DNA of 64,000 nt from Streptomyces geranii (lineage in GTDB: Bacteria; Actinomycetota; Actinomycetes; Streptomycetales; Streptomycetaceae). A program made the position numbers and the translations under genes. Under the pieces are notes generated by a model. It was given only the letters and a program-made list of their open reading frames with translations, was not told the DNA's origin and ran no database searches. The stretch is taken from the NCBI RefSeq assembly GCF_002954775.1, contig NZ_PJME01000008.1:243806-307805 (forward strand), read 5' to 3'. Of this stretch, positions 18,387-28,776 are shown piece by piece. The first letter of the stretch is position 1, and every line of letters starts with the position of its first letter.

Positions 18387-19475
18387 ATGCCCCACCCCCA
18401 CTCCCACCTCCACCCCCTCACCCACCGCCTCGTCCCCTCCCCCGCCGGCCGTATCCACCTGGTCGAACAGGGCAGCGGGCCGCTGGTCCTCCTGCTCCAC
18501 GGCTTCCCGGAGTCCTGGTACTCCTGGCGGCACCAGCTCCCCGCCCTCGCCGCCGCCGGATACCGCGCCGTCGCCATCGATGTACGCGGGTACGGCCGTT
18601 CCTCGCGCCCCGAGGCGACGAGTGCGTACGGGATGCTCGACCTGGTCGAGGACAACGTGGCCGTCGTGCACGCCCTCGGCGAGACCTCCGCCGTACTGAT
18701 CGGCCACGACTGGGGCGCGACGATCGCCGCGACCTCCGCCCTGGTCCGTCCGGACGCCTTCCGCGCGGTCGCGCTGCTGAGCGTGCCGTACACCCCGCCG
18801 GGCGGCCCGCGCCCCAGCGAGGTGTTCGCGCAAGTCGGCGGTGAGGACGAGGAGTTCTACGTCTCCTACTTCCAGGAGCCCGGTCGCGCCGAGGCCGAGA
18901 TCGAGCCCGACGTACGAGGCTGGCTGGCCGGTTTCTACGCCGCCCTCTCCGCCGACACCATGCCCGAACCCGGCGCCCCCGACCCGCACTTCGTGACGCG
19001 AGGCGGAAGCGGAACGGGAGGAGGACAGGGAGGAGGACAGGGAGGCGGACAGGGGAGCGGAAAGGGGAGCCTTCGCGAACGCTTCCCCCGCGACCGACGC
19101 CCCGCCTGGCTCCCCGACCACGAACTCGACGTCTACGCCGAGGAGTTCGAGCGCACCGGCATGACGGGCGCCCTCGCCCGCTACCGCAACATGGACCGGG
19201 ACTGGGCGGACCTGACCGGCGCCGGGTACACCGGCGCCCCCGTCACCCAGCCGGCGCTGTTCATCGGCGGTGCCCTGGACGCCTCCACCACCTGGCTGGC
19301 CGACGCGATCGACGCCTACCCGGTCACCCTCCCCGCCCTCACCGGCTCCCACCTTCTCGAAGGCTGCGGCCACTGGCTCCAGCAGGAACGCCCGGCGGAG
19401 ACCAACGCCCTCCTGACCGCCTGGCTCGACTCCCTCCCCGCCGCCGCCCCTACCACCACCGATGGCGGTCACTGA
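18387..19475 (+). CDS. Alpha/beta hydrolase, epoxide-hydrolase-like
   Basis: 362 aa soluble hydrolase. Visible motifs are the oxyanion-hole HGFPESWYSWRHQ, the DxRGYGRS strand, the nucleophile elbow GHDWGA (Asp nucleophile, as in epoxide hydrolases and dehalogenases) and the late catalytic His in GCGHWLQQE. The cap domain contains an unusual Gly/Gln run (GGGQGGGQGGGQ), encoded by GGAGGACAG-type repeats at 19,017-19,056, not expected in the family and probably a flexible insertion. ATG at 18,387 has CGGAG upstream. Its end overlaps the convergent carbonic anhydrase gene by 26 bp. Confidence 0.85.
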   Translation: MPHPHSHLHPLTHRLVPSPAGRIHLVEQGSGPLVLLLHGFPESWYSWRHQLPALAAAGYRAVAIDVRGYGRSSRPEATSAYGMLDLVEDNVAVVHALGETSAVLIGHDWGATIAATSALVRPDAFRAVALLSVPYTPPGGPRPSEVFAQVGGEDEEFYVSYFQEPGRAEAEIEPDVRGWLAGFYAALSADTMPEPGAPDPHFVTRGGSGTGGGQGGGQGGGQGSGKGSLRERFPRDRRPAWLPDHELDVYAEEFERTGMTGALARYRNMDRDWADLTGAGYTGAPVTQPALFIGGALDASTTWLADAIDAYPVTLPALTGSHLLEGCGHWLQQERPAETNALLTAWLDSLPAAAPTTTDGGH

Positions 19476-20100
19476 CGATCCGCCGGTCCCCGAGCCGTTG
19501 CACATCAAGGGAGTTGCCCTCGGGGAAGAGGTCGCGGAAGTGCTTCAGCACGGCGGCGGACGCCTGCACGGGGTGGGTCAGTACGTTCCAGCGCACGCCC
19601 GGGGTGTACTCGCAGACGGTGGTGGAGCCGACGTAGCGGTAGGACTCGGTGCAGGAGGGCAGCAGTTCGTCGAGCTGTACCTCGGACTCCGTCCAGCGGA
19701 CCCCGGGGTGTTCGGCCCGGCGGACCGAGGACAGCAGCCGGTCCAGGGAGTCATTGGCCTGCCCCGGATGCACGAAGACGGCGACGACCGTGTACTCGGC
19801 CGCCCCCGACCGGTCCTCCCGCATGTACTTCATGTGCTGCTCCAGCGGAAAGGCCACCCCGCCGACGGTGTGCTCGGACGGCGTGTGCCAGTGCACGTCC
19901 TCCAGCACATAGGGCTCCTGGTCGCCCACGCTCAGCAGATACTTCTTGTCCTTCATCGGAAGGGCCTTCACGGTGTTCTCGACGTCCTCCCGGACACAGC
20001 CGCCGCAGTGCCGCTCAGGACCCGTGTAGTGCAGCTCCAGTTCGACCCGCGTCGGGTGATGGAAACGCAGCGGCGGCAGCACCGAGGTGGCAGGACTCAC
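19450..20100 (-). CDS. Alpha-type carbonic anhydrase
   Basis: 216 aa. Converts CO2 and water to bicarbonate. The zinc ligands appear as HWH in EDVHWHTPSEH and a third His in PLEQHMKY, and the C-terminal part follows the family (LDELLPS, YRYVGSTT, GVRWNVLTHPV). The residue region after TT differs from the usual TTPPC (here TTVCEY). No signal peptide is visible, unlike most bacterial alpha-class enzymes, so it may act in the cytoplasm. The GTG at 20,100 is chosen because GGGGAGG lies eight bases upstream; an upstream start at 20,124 would add eight residues and skip that site. Confidence 0.8.
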   Translation of the reverse strand: MSPATSVLPPLRFHHPTRVELELHYTGPERHCGGCVREDVENTVKALPMKDKKYLLSVGDQEPYVLEDVHWHTPSEHTVGGVAFPLEQHMKYMREDRSGAAEYTVVAVFVHPGQANDSLDRLLSSVRRAEHPGVRWTESEVQLDELLPSCTESYRYVGSTTVCEYTPGVRWNVLTHPVQASAAVLKHFRDLFPEGNSLDVQRLGDRRIVSDRHRWW

Positions 20101-20222
20101 CAAACAACCTCCCCGCGCGGCCACCCCCGACTCACAAGATCACCCGTACTGCTGAACGGGCCGCCCGATTCCGCCGGACACCGCTGACCACGGGCGAACG
20201 GCGCGGAGGGAGGATGGGGGCC

Positions 20223-21662
20223 ATGGGCGACGTACACGAAGATCTGGACGAGCGGGCCGGGAGACAGGACCACCTGGACGTTGACCCTGACCTGAACCCG
20301 GATCTTGACCTGAACCCGGATCTTGACCTGAACCCGGACCTCGCCCAGGAATGGCTCCGTGGGCTGACGCTCAACCACGCGCTGCCCGCATCGGTGCTGG
20401 CACGGCTCCTCACCGTCGAGGGACTTCCCGCGTACGTCTCCTTCTGGCTCGCCCAGTGCTCACTCGACCGGGAGAAGACAGCCGTACTGGTGGGCTCCCC
20501 GCAGGTCGAGCACCGGCGGAACGTGGCGGAGAACCCGGCCGCCGACGTCGACGTACTGGCGCGGCTCGCTCGTGATCCGGAACCCCGGGTCCGTTTCGTC
20601 TACGCGGTGCTCATGGGCGACTTCGGCCGGCGCGTACCGGACGGAGTGCCGGAGATCCTGGCCGGCGACAGCGAGGCGAAGGTCCGGCGGACGGCCGCGC
20701 GGTGGCCCCTGCCGGTGCCCGTACGGGCGCGGCTCGCCCAGGACGAGGACGCGTCGGTACGGGCCGCCGCCCTCACCCCCGAACTGTGGCCGCAACTCCC
20801 GCCCGCCGTACGCGAGTTGCTGCTCGCCGACCCCGAGCCCCAAGTCCGCGCCGCGGTGGCCGAGTTGTTCCCGAACGAACCGGAACCCCGGCCCCATCCT
20901 CAGCCCGACCCCGCCGCCCGAGTCCGCGACCCCGATCCGCTCGTACGGGCCAAGGCCGCCCAGGACCCCGGTGTCCCCACCGCCCTCGCCCTGCGCCTCA
21001 CCGACGACCCCGACGACCACGTCCGGCTCTGCCTCTCGATGCGTGAGGACCTCACGGAGGAGCAGCGCGCCGCCATCGCGTATGTCGTGCCGGGCGGGTA
21101 CCACACCGCTCCGCGCTGGATCGTGGAGCGCGGCCACGAACCGGAGGTCGCCCGGCGGGCCGCCGCCTCCGGGCACGTCCTGCTGCGGCGGAGCATCGCC
21201 GGACAGCGGCTGTTGCCCGCCGACGTGGTGGAACTCCTGGCGGCGGACGAGGACTTCTTCGTCAAGCTCACCCTGTGCGAGTCCTGCCAACAGGCCCCGC
21301 ACGAACTCGTACTGGAGATGTACACCTACTGGCACGGCCTCAAGTGGAGCTTCCTGACGAGCCACCCGAACTTCGCCAGAGCCGGCCTGGCCCGTTTCGC
21401 CGACCACCCCAACCCCCGCCTGCGCCACGCCGCGCTGTACGACCCCGAGGCCGGCCCCGACCTGATCCTGCGGCTGATCGACGATCCGAACGTCGGCGTC
21501 TGGGCCCGCCGGGACCCCCGACTCCCCACCCAGGAACTGCACCGCCGCCTCGGCCTCCCCGACTCGGCCCGAGACGCCGCCGCGAACCCGGCCCTGCCAC
21601 CCACAACCATGCACCGCCTACTCGACCTCGCCGGGGTACCGAATCCGCCGACTGCCGACTGA
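20223..21662 (+). CDS. Leucine-rich-repeat-variant (LRV) / HEAT-like repeat protein
   Basis: 479 aa, predicted cytoplasmic. It consists of repeated ~24-residue helical units with the LRV flavour (RRNVAENPAADVDVLARLARDPEPRVR, split across units; VRRTAARWP; VRAKAAQDPGVPTALALRL), ending in the same style. Such proteins are scaffolds with unknown partners. ATG at 20,223 fits AGGGAGG nine bases upstream better than the ATG at 20,214. The N-terminus includes three near-identical 18-bp units giving Asp-Leu-Asn-Pro-Asp-Leu repeats. No operon partner. Confidence 0.75.
   Translation: MGDVHEDLDERAGRQDHLDVDPDLNPDLDLNPDLDLNPDLAQEWLRGLTLNHALPASVLARLLTVEGLPAYVSFWLAQCSLDREKTAVLVGSPQVEHRRNVAENPAADVDVLARLARDPEPRVRFVYAVLMGDFGRRVPDGVPEILAGDSEAKVRRTAARWPLPVPVRARLAQDEDASVRAAALTPELWPQLPPAVRELLLADPEPQVRAAVAELFPNEPEPRPHPQPDPAARVRDPDPLVRAKAAQDPGVPTALALRLTDDPDDHVRLCLSMREDLTEEQRAAIAYVVPGGYHTAPRWIVERGHEPEVARRAAASGHVLLRRSIAGQRLLPADVVELLAADEDFFVKLTLCESCQQAPHELVLEMYTYWHGLKWSFLTSHPNFARAGLARFADHPNPRLRHAALYDPEAGPDLILRLIDDPNVGVWARRDPRLPTQELHRRLGLPDSARDAAANPALPPTTMHRLLDLAGVPNPPTAD
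20289..20342 (+). repeat. 18-bp tandem repeat in the LRV gene
   Basis: Three copies of GACCTGAACCCGGATCTT (the third with two changes) in frame near the 5' end, encoding a repeated acidic hexapeptide. The unit keeps the reading frame, so slippage would change only the leader length. Confidence 0.9.
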
Positions 21663-21854
21663 CCTGGTGTCATTCCGTGCCGCCGCGCAGGGTGGCTCCC
21701 GCAGGACACCGAGGGCCTGTGGGCGACGCGGCTCGGCGGCGAGGTCTTCAGCGAGGACTTCGCCGGGATCAAGGCCCTTCTTGCGCGGGGCCAGGAGGAG
21801 GGCTGGTGGCACTACGAGGTCGGCTGCGGCACCGACGAGTGGTGGAACGCCTGA
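21663..21854 (+). pseudogene. Possible remnant of a small gene
   Basis: In the same frame as the LRV gene, right after its stop, about 57 open codons end at TGA 21,852-21,854 and read like protein (for example WLPQDTEGLWATRLGGE and GWWHYEVGCGTDEWWNA). There is no ATG, GTG or TTG in frame before it, so it is either a decayed fragment or was once joined to something upstream. I do not recognise the family. Confidence 0.35.
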
Positions 21855-21858
21855 GCAT

Positions 21859-21890
21859 GCCGCTGCCGCTGCCGCTGCCGCTGCCGCTGT
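21859..21890 (+). repeat. GCTGCC hexamer repeat
   Basis: Five consecutive GCTGCC-like hexamers between the gene remnant and the convergent ATP-grasp gene. No coding role is visible. Confidence 0.7.
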
Positions 21891-21968
21891 CCCCGTCCCT
21901 GACGCTGGCGGAGCCGGAGTCGCCCCTGCTTCCAGCGCCCCTCGTGCCCCCTCACCCCAGAACCCCCC

Positions 21969-22808
21969 TCACGAACCCCCCGCCCCCACCACCCCCCTCA
22001 AAAACCCCACATCCCCCCGCCCCACCAACCCCCAAGGCCCCGCAGCCCGCAGCACAACATCCAGCACGCCCTCCACCCCCGCCGCGTAACTGTGCGAGAA
22101 CCAAGGCATGTTGGCCTCCACCACAGCCCACCGCTCACGCCCGCCCCGGTCGGGGTCTTGGACGAGGCCGACGTCGACAGTGACCGCGCTCGGCAAGGAG
22201 TGCCGTTGCTCCGTGAGCAGGCGGTCGGCGAACTCCCGTACCTCCCGCTCGCGTTCGTCCCCGTCGAGTGGTGCGGGGTCCAGGTGGCCGTACACCGCGT
22301 AACGGCTCCCCGCCGACACCCGCCCGTCCAGCACGAACAGGCGGTACTCGACGGCGAAGGTGACGACCTCCGACACCAACACCGGTGTCCGAGGGCCAAC
22401 TCCCGTGCCCGTACGGGGCAGTCGCGAGCCGTCGGCGTACACCGCCGCCGGGAAGGACTTGTCGCTCGGGGGCTTCGCGAACACCGGGTGCCGGCCCTGC
22501 CACGCCTCCGCGAGCGTCGTCAGCCGCACGCGGCGCCCGGTGTACTCCTCCGGCAGCCCGGCCAGCCAGCCGTCCGGCGGTTCGAGCAGGCCGAGGCAGA
22601 GCGGGGCGGCGATCCGGTCGGCCGCCAGCGGGCCCCCGTACCAGTGCACCGCCCGCCCGGCCAGCGACGCCGGCGAGACCCCCGGCTCGCCCAGCGACCG
22701 CACCTCCATGCCCCGCCCGGCCGCCGCCTCCGCGAGCAGCACCGTCGTACTGGTCCGCTGTCCCGAGGTCAGGAACACCGGACCCCGCCGCCGTCCGTCG
22801 CCGCTCAC
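21969..22808 (-). CDS. ATP-grasp domain protein (DUF4343-like)
   Basis: 279 aa. The sequence fits a compact ATP-grasp ligase fold: the lysine strand HPVFAKPPSDKSFPA (~109-123), VLVSEVVTFAVEYRLFV, and the metal/ATP motif VTVDVGLVQD...VVEANMPWFS. Substrate is unknown; related proteins make carboxylate-amine bonds. GTG start with GAGGGGA upstream. It lies 18 bases downstream of the cysteine hydrolase, so it is probably the third gene of the rutA operon. The tail after WFSHSYAAG is Gly-rich. Confidence 0.7.
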   Translation of the reverse strand: MSGDGRRRGPVFLTSGQRTSTTVLLAEAAAGRGMEVRSLGEPGVSPASLAGRAVHWYGGPLAADRIAAPLCLGLLEPPDGWLAGLPEEYTGRRVRLTTLAEAWQGRHPVFAKPPSDKSFPAAVYADGSRLPRTGTGVGPRTPVLVSEVVTFAVEYRLFVLDGRVSAGSRYAVYGHLDPAPLDGDEREREVREFADRLLTEQRHSLPSAVTVDVGLVQDPDRGGRERWAVVEANMPWFSHSYAAGVEGVLDVVLRAAGPWGLVGRGDVGFLRGVVGAGGS

Positions 22809-22826
22809 CAGCCGTCCCCTCGTGCG

Positions 22827-23467
22827 TCAGGTTCCGTCCCGGGACAGGTACTCCCTCACCCGCCCCACCCCCCAAACCTCACCGATCTTGTGCCGGATGT
22901 CGAACAGATTCGCCGCGTGCACCCCCGGATCCCGGTCCCCCACGGCCTCCTCGACGACCACCGGGACGAACCCGTGCTGCATGGCGTCGAGCGCCGTCGC
23001 CCGTACGCAACCGCTGGTCGTCAGGCCGGCGATGAGGAGGGTGTCGATGCCGTGGGAGGTGAGGTACGCGGACAGCGCGGTGCCGAAGAAGGCGCTCGGG
23101 TACTGCTTCGTCACCGTCAGGTCCGAGTCCGCCGGTGCCAGCCCCTCGATGAACTCCCCGTACGGGCTCCCCTCGACGAACGCCCGCAGGCTCGGCACCT
23201 TGCGGTAGAAGACGCCTCCGTCGCCGCCGTCGGGGCGGAGGATGACCCGCGTCACGATTACGGGGATCCGTGCGTCCCGGGCCGATGCCAGCAGGTCCCG
23301 CATCGCCTCCGCCGCGTTCTCCGCGCCCGCCCCCGCGTAGAGGGGGCAGGCCGGATCGACGTACGCCCTGGCCGGGTCCACGAGGAGGAGGGCGGGGGAG
23401 CTGCCCGGCGTCAACTCGCCCGCCAGCCCCGCCCGTTGGTAGTCGTCTTCCCGGGAACCCGTCGGGC

Positions 23468-23471
<4 letters not shown>
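22827..23471 (-). CDS. Isochorismatase-family cysteine hydrolase (N-carbamoylsarcosine amidase / RutB-like)
   Basis: 214 aa cytoplasmic amidohydrolase. The Asp-Lys-Cys triad is visible: Asp in LLLVDP, Lys in TVTKQY and Cys in LTTSGCVRAT. The surrounding sequence (SAFFGTAL, VGDRDPG, ANLFDIRHK) is closest, in my recollection, to N-carbamoylsarcosine amidohydrolase and maleamate amidase. Position directly after rutA, with GTGA overlap, makes it the likely partner that hydrolyses the ring-opened product, the role RutB has in the Rut pathway. Whether the true substrate is ureidoacrylate cannot be read from sequence. Confidence 0.78.
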
Positions 23472-24550
<1,079 letters not shown>

Positions 24551-24831
24551 GCCACCACTCCTCAGTCGTTCCAGGTCGTTCCGCAGTCGTTCCACGAACC
24601 TCTGCGGGCAAAGTGAAGTCCTTGTCGGTCAGTTACGTTCAAATCTCAACTGTCCGTCAACGGCACGCTACATCGGTGCCGTGACAGTGAAATGTCGCAC
24701 AACTTGCCCCAGAATCACGGCTGTTGATGCTTCTGCGGCACTCGTACGGGCTGGTGAAGGTGGCTGTGGGTGTCGGTGAGATTCCTGCAAAGTCGCGCAT
24801 CAGGTGGGATGGAAACGGTAAAACTTCAAGC
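24551..24831. promoter_or_regulatory. Divergent promoter region of rutA and the SpoIIE-type phosphatase gene
   Basis: 281 bases without a gene between two divergent genes; AT content rises around 24,610-24,670, where promoters are likely. I do not see a clear operator. Confidence 0.4.
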
Positions 24832-27795
24832 ATGAACGCACGGCTGGCACTGCTCAGCTCGGTGGACCCCGGGGTTGCCGAGAGCGAGGTCTTCCGACTG
24901 GCTCTCCAGCACTCGGTGGCGGAGCTGGGCGCGCTCGGGGGGACGATCCACCTCCGTGGCCCGATGTCGGCCCTGCGCCTGGTCTCGGCCACCGGGCTGC
25001 CCACGGCCCTCACCGGCCCCTGGGAGATCATCGACCAGGAGGGCCCGCTGGCCCCCGCCCGCGCCCTCCAGCAGGAGTACCGCACCGGTCACGGCGTGTG
25101 GATCCCGGGCGTGGCCGCCGAGCGCGCCGACCCCACGGTCCCCATCTGCCCGTCCCGCGCGCCCATTCCGGGCAGCGGACTCGCCGCCGTGCCCGTCATC
25201 CGCGGCGAGCGCAGCATCGGCGCCCTCACCGTCATCACGGGCGACAACGGCGAACCGACGTCCGCCCAGTGGCGGTTCCTGCGCGCCGTCGTCGCCTGGA
25301 GCGAGGAGCGCATGGTCCAGGCGCCCCCGCCGGCCGGCCCCGTGCACTCCGAGCTGAGCGGCGACCGGCTGCGCCAGGCCCTCAAGGAGGTCCGGGTCGG
25401 CTCCTGGGACTGGCACATCACCAACGGCGAACTCATCTGGGACGAGGCCGCGTTGGAGCTGTACGGCACCCGGCCCGAGGAGTACACCGCCCGCGTCGAG
25501 AACTGGATGCGCTGCGTCCACCCCGACGACCTCGGCCCCACCCTCGCCCTCGTCGACCAGGCCATCCGCGGCCACACGGTGTTCGAGGCCGAGTACCGCG
25601 TACGGGGCCTGGACGGGACGTACGGCTGGCACCAGGCGCGCGGCCGGGCCACGTACGACGAGAACGGCGAGCCCCTGCGCATGATCGGCATGGGCTGGGA
25701 CAGCAACGAGTCGCGCACCGCCCGCGACGCCCTCGGCCGCGCCCTGCGGCACATGAGCGACGGCTTCCTCGCGGTCGACGACACCTGGCGGATCACCTTC
25801 GCCAACCTGGAGGCCGAACGCACCCTCGGCCTCTCCGAGGAGGAGCTGTTCGGGCGCGTCCTGTGGGACCTCCCCACCGTGCGCCAACTGCCCGGCCTGG
25901 AACGGCGCTGCCGCAAGGCCGCCGCCGAGGACAAGCCGGCCGGCTTCGACATCCGGGTGCCCGGCACCGGCCGCCGCTACCACCTCCGCCTGGTCCCGGG
26001 CCCCGACGGCCGCACCCTCTACCTCCAGGACGTCACCGAGAAGCGCCGGCTCGCCGAGGAGAGCCAGGCCGCCGAACGCGCCGCGTCCGAACGCGCCGCC
26101 CGCATAGCGGAGTTGACCGCAGCCCTGGCCAAGGCGACCACCGCGCGGGACGTCGTCGACGCGGTCGCGCGGCGCGTACTGCCGCCGTTCGCCGCCGCCG
26201 GCCTCATCGTCCAGACCATCGAGAACGACCGGCTGTGCACCGTCGGGGCCATCGGCTACGAGGAATCCTTCCTGAACATCATCAGCGACGCCCCGCTGAC
26301 TCCCGGCTGGCCCAGCTGCGACGTGATCGCCACCGAGACCCCCGCGTTCTTCTCGTCCGCGGACGAGTTCGCCGCCCACTACCCCGCGCTGACCGGCCTG
26401 CCCCGGCGCAGCGGCAAACAGGCCTGGGCGTTCCTGCCGCTGACCGCGTCCGGCAACACCTTCGGCGTCTGCTCGATCAGCTTCGACCTCCCGCGCGGCT
26501 TCACCGACGAGGAACGCACCCTCCTCACCACGATCAGCGCCCTCGTCGCCCAGGCCCTGGCCCGGGCCCGGCTCTACGACGACGAGCGCAGCCGCTCCCG
26601 CGAACTCCAACGCGCCCTGCTGCCCAGCGAGTTGCCCGACCTGCCCGCGTGCACGTCCGCCGCCCGCTACCTCCCCGCCGCCCAGGGCGTGGACGTCGGC
26701 GGCGACTGGTACGACGTCATCCCGCTCTCCGGCGGCCAGGTCGCGTTCGTCGTCGGCGACGTCATGGGCCACGGCCTGCCCCAGGCGGCCACCATGGGCC
26801 GGCTGCGCACCGCCGTCCACACCCTCGCCGACCTCGAACTGCCGCCCGACGAGATCATGAGCCACCTCAACGACATCGTCGCCAACATGGGCGAGGAGTC
26901 GTACGTGACCTGTCTGTACGCCCTCTACGACTCCATCACCCAGACCTGTTCCATCGCCCGGGCCGGCCATCCCCCGCCGGCGGTCGTCCACCCCGACGGC
27001 ACGGTCTACTTCCCCGACCTGACCGCCGACCCGCCGCTCGGCGCCGCCGAACCCCCCTTCGAGACAGTCGAGTTGAAGGTCCCCGAGGGCAGCCTGCTGG
27101 TGCTGTACACGGACGGCCTGGTCGAGTCGTCGAAGCGCGAGATCGACGAGGGCATGGGACAGCTGGCCCGCCTCTTAAGAGGTGCGTACGAGGCCGGTGA
27201 ACAGGGCGACCTCGGCCGGCTCTGCGACCGGCTCACCGCGGGACTGCTCCCCGCCGACCAGCCGAACGTGGACGACGCGGCAGTCCTCATCGCCCGCCTG
27301 CACGCCCTGACCGGCGACCGGGTCGCCTCCTGGCCGCTGCCCGAGGACCCACGGGCGGCCGGCCAGGCCCGTCGCCACGTCCGCGAACAGCTCGCCCTCT
27401 GGGGCCTGGACGACCTCACCGCGACGACGGAACTCCTGGCGAGCGAGCTGGTCGGCAACGTCGTACGGCATGCCAAGGGCCCGCTCCAACTCCGGTTGCT
27501 GCACGGCGCGGAGCTGATCTGCGAGGTGTTCGACGGGAGTCTGACGATGCCGCGGATCCGCCGGGCGACGGAGACGGACGAAGGGGGGCGGGGGCTGCAG
27601 CTGATCACCGCGCTGTCGCAGCGGTGGGGGACTCGGTACACGCGCAACGGCAAGTGCATCTGGACCGAGCAGGCGTTGCAGCCGCCGGAGAGCGGGCGGG
27701 GGGAAGTGGCGGCGGACGCGCTGGAGTTGATGTTCCTGAACCCCGGGGAGTTCGACGACTTTCCGGAGTTGAGAGGGCTCGGTGACCTGAACTGA
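24832..27795 (+). CDS. Multidomain sensor protein phosphatase: GAF-PAS-PAS-GAF-SpoIIE(PP2C)-HATPase
   Basis: 987 aa signalling protein. Order: GAF (~1-165), PAS_3-like (~175-300, with SWDWHITNGELIW), second PAS (~305-405), GAF (~425-580), SpoIIE-type PP2C phosphatase (~590-820: GGDWYDVI, VGDVMGHG, YTDGLVE) and an RsbW-like HATPase (~830-960: LLASELVGNVVRHA, GGRGLQLI). Proteins of this layout control anti-sigma/anti-anti-sigma partner switches; stimulus is unknown. The ATG at 24,832 is the best homology-based start but lacks a strong ribosome site; the frame is open upstream to 24,724. Codon 782 is TTA (27,175-27,177), the rare leucine codon read by bldA tRNA, followed by rare AGA, so translation may be growth-stage dependent. 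Confidence 0.9.
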   Translation: MNARLALLSSVDPGVAESEVFRLALQHSVAELGALGGTIHLRGPMSALRLVSATGLPTALTGPWEIIDQEGPLAPARALQQEYRTGHGVWIPGVAAERADPTVPICPSRAPIPGSGLAAVPVIRGERSIGALTVITGDNGEPTSAQWRFLRAVVAWSEERMVQAPPPAGPVHSELSGDRLRQALKEVRVGSWDWHITNGELIWDEAALELYGTRPEEYTARVENWMRCVHPDDLGPTLALVDQAIRGHTVFEAEYRVRGLDGTYGWHQARGRATYDENGEPLRMIGMGWDSNESRTARDALGRALRHMSDGFLAVDDTWRITFANLEAERTLGLSEEELFGRVLWDLPTVRQLPGLERRCRKAAAEDKPAGFDIRVPGTGRRYHLRLVPGPDGRTLYLQDVTEKRRLAEESQAAERAASERAARIAELTAALAKATTARDVVDAVARRVLPPFAAAGLIVQTIENDRLCTVGAIGYEESFLNIISDAPLTPGWPSCDVIATETPAFFSSADEFAAHYPALTGLPRRSGKQAWAFLPLTASGNTFGVCSISFDLPRGFTDEERTLLTTISALVAQALARARLYDDERSRSRELQRALLPSELPDLPACTSAARYLPAAQGVDVGGDWYDVIPLSGGQVAFVVGDVMGHGLPQAATMGRLRTAVHTLADLELPPDEIMSHLNDIVANMGEESYVTCLYALYDSITQTCSIARAGHPPPAVVHPDGTVYFPDLTADPPLGAAEPPFETVELKVPEGSLLVLYTDGLVESSKREIDEGMGQLARLLRGAYEAGEQGDLGRLCDRLTAGLLPADQPNVDDAAVLIARLHALTGDRVASWPLPEDPRAAGQARRHVREQLALWGLDDLTATTELLASELVGNVVRHAKGPLQLRLLHGAELICEVFDGSLTMPRIRRATETDEGGRGLQLITALSQRWGTRYTRNGKCIWTEQALQPPESGRGEVAADALELMFLNPGEFDDFPELRGLGDLN

Positions 27796-27894
27796 GCCCT
27801 CTCCGGTAGTTGGTTCGCTGCGGGGCGGTGGCGGGCTGGCCGCGCCCCGCGGCGGAGCCGCAGATCGATACAGCCCCGCGCCCCTGAAGACAGG

Positions 27895-28776
27895 CTAGTT
27901 CTGGTAAACCCTGTCCGATCCCGGGCCGCCGGACAGTTTGTCCTTGCCCGCGCCGCCGTACAGGACGTCGTTGCCGCTGTTGCCCCACAGGGTGTCGTTG
28001 CCGGCGTCGCCGTAGAGGCGGTCGTTGCCCTTGCCGCCGTAGAGGACGTCGTCGCCCGACTTTCCGCGCAGGACGTCGTTGCCGTCACCGCCGTTGAGGA
28101 TGTTGTCCGCCCCGTCCTCGTCGACGTCGCCGGTGAGGGAGTCGTTGCCCGCGCCGCCGTAGCAGGCGACCGAGCAGCCGGTCTGGACGTCGTTCCCGGC
28201 CCCGCCCCACGCGCCGAGACCCCAGACCCCGCCGCCGCCGACCGTACGGTCGCTGCCGTCCTGGCCGTACAGCACGGTGTAACCGTTGCCCACCAGCACG
28301 TCGTTGCCCTTGCCGCCGTAGATCGTGGCGTAGGCGTGGTTGTTGGCGGCGATCGTCGCGGTGTCGTTGCCGTCGCCCAGGTCGACGTCGTAGATGTCGG
28401 AGTCGTCCGAGCCCACCGGGATGTGGACCGCGCAGCGCGCGACCGTGCGGTCGGTGGCCGACGGGTAGACGCACTCGTCCTTGTCGGCCGCGCTCTTGTC
28501 GATCGTGATGGGGGCGCGGTCGCGGAAGGTGAGGATGTAGTAGGAGTCGGACTCGTTGTCGCGGGTCTCGATCCTCATCGAGACCGTCAGCCGGTTCGTC
28601 TGGCCGGCGGCGCCCTTGTACCAGAGCTCGCCGTTCGTGTGCCGCAGCGTGGCGGCGCTCGGGGTGGCCGCCTGGGCGGCCGGGACCGTGAGCGCGGCGG
28701 CGCCCAGGGCGAGAGTGAGGGTGAGGGCAGCGGTCGTACTGATCGCGACCCTTCTGTCGACGCTGTTCGTAGGCAT
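27895..28776 (-). CDS. Secreted RTX-type calcium-binding repeat protein
   Basis: 293 aa. A Sec signal peptide (~1-36, ending AQAA) is followed by a ~90-residue beta region with two Cys (ECVYP and ARCAVH) and then by nine or more GGxGxD-type nonapeptide repeats (GGKGNDVL, GGAGNDSL, GGDGNDVL, GDAGNDTL) that bind calcium in beta-roll form. There is no lipase, protease or adenylate cyclase domain and no type I secretion system nearby, so it is probably a Sec-exported structural or adhesive protein. Two further Cys (GCSVACYGG) interrupt the roll. A short GC-rich dispersed repeat lies between its end and the previous gene. Confidence 0.85.
   Translation of the reverse strand: MPTNSVDRRVAISTTAALTLTLALGAAALTVPAAQAATPSAATLRHTNGELWYKGAAGQTNRLTVSMRIETRDNESDSYYILTFRDRAPITIDKSAADKDECVYPSATDRTVARCAVHIPVGSDDSDIYDVDLGDGNDTATIAANNHAYATIYGGKGNDVLVGNGYTVLYGQDGSDRTVGGGGVWGLGAWGGAGNDVQTGCSVACYGGAGNDSLTGDVDEDGADNILNGGDGNDVLRGKSGDDVLYGGKGNDRLYGDAGNDTLWGNSGNDVLYGGAGKDKLSGGPGSDRVYQN

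Noticed and set aside
24724..24831. Longer N-terminus of the SpoIIE-type phosphatase
   Set aside because: Residues before 24,832 do not look conserved and there is no ribosome site; kept only as an alternative.
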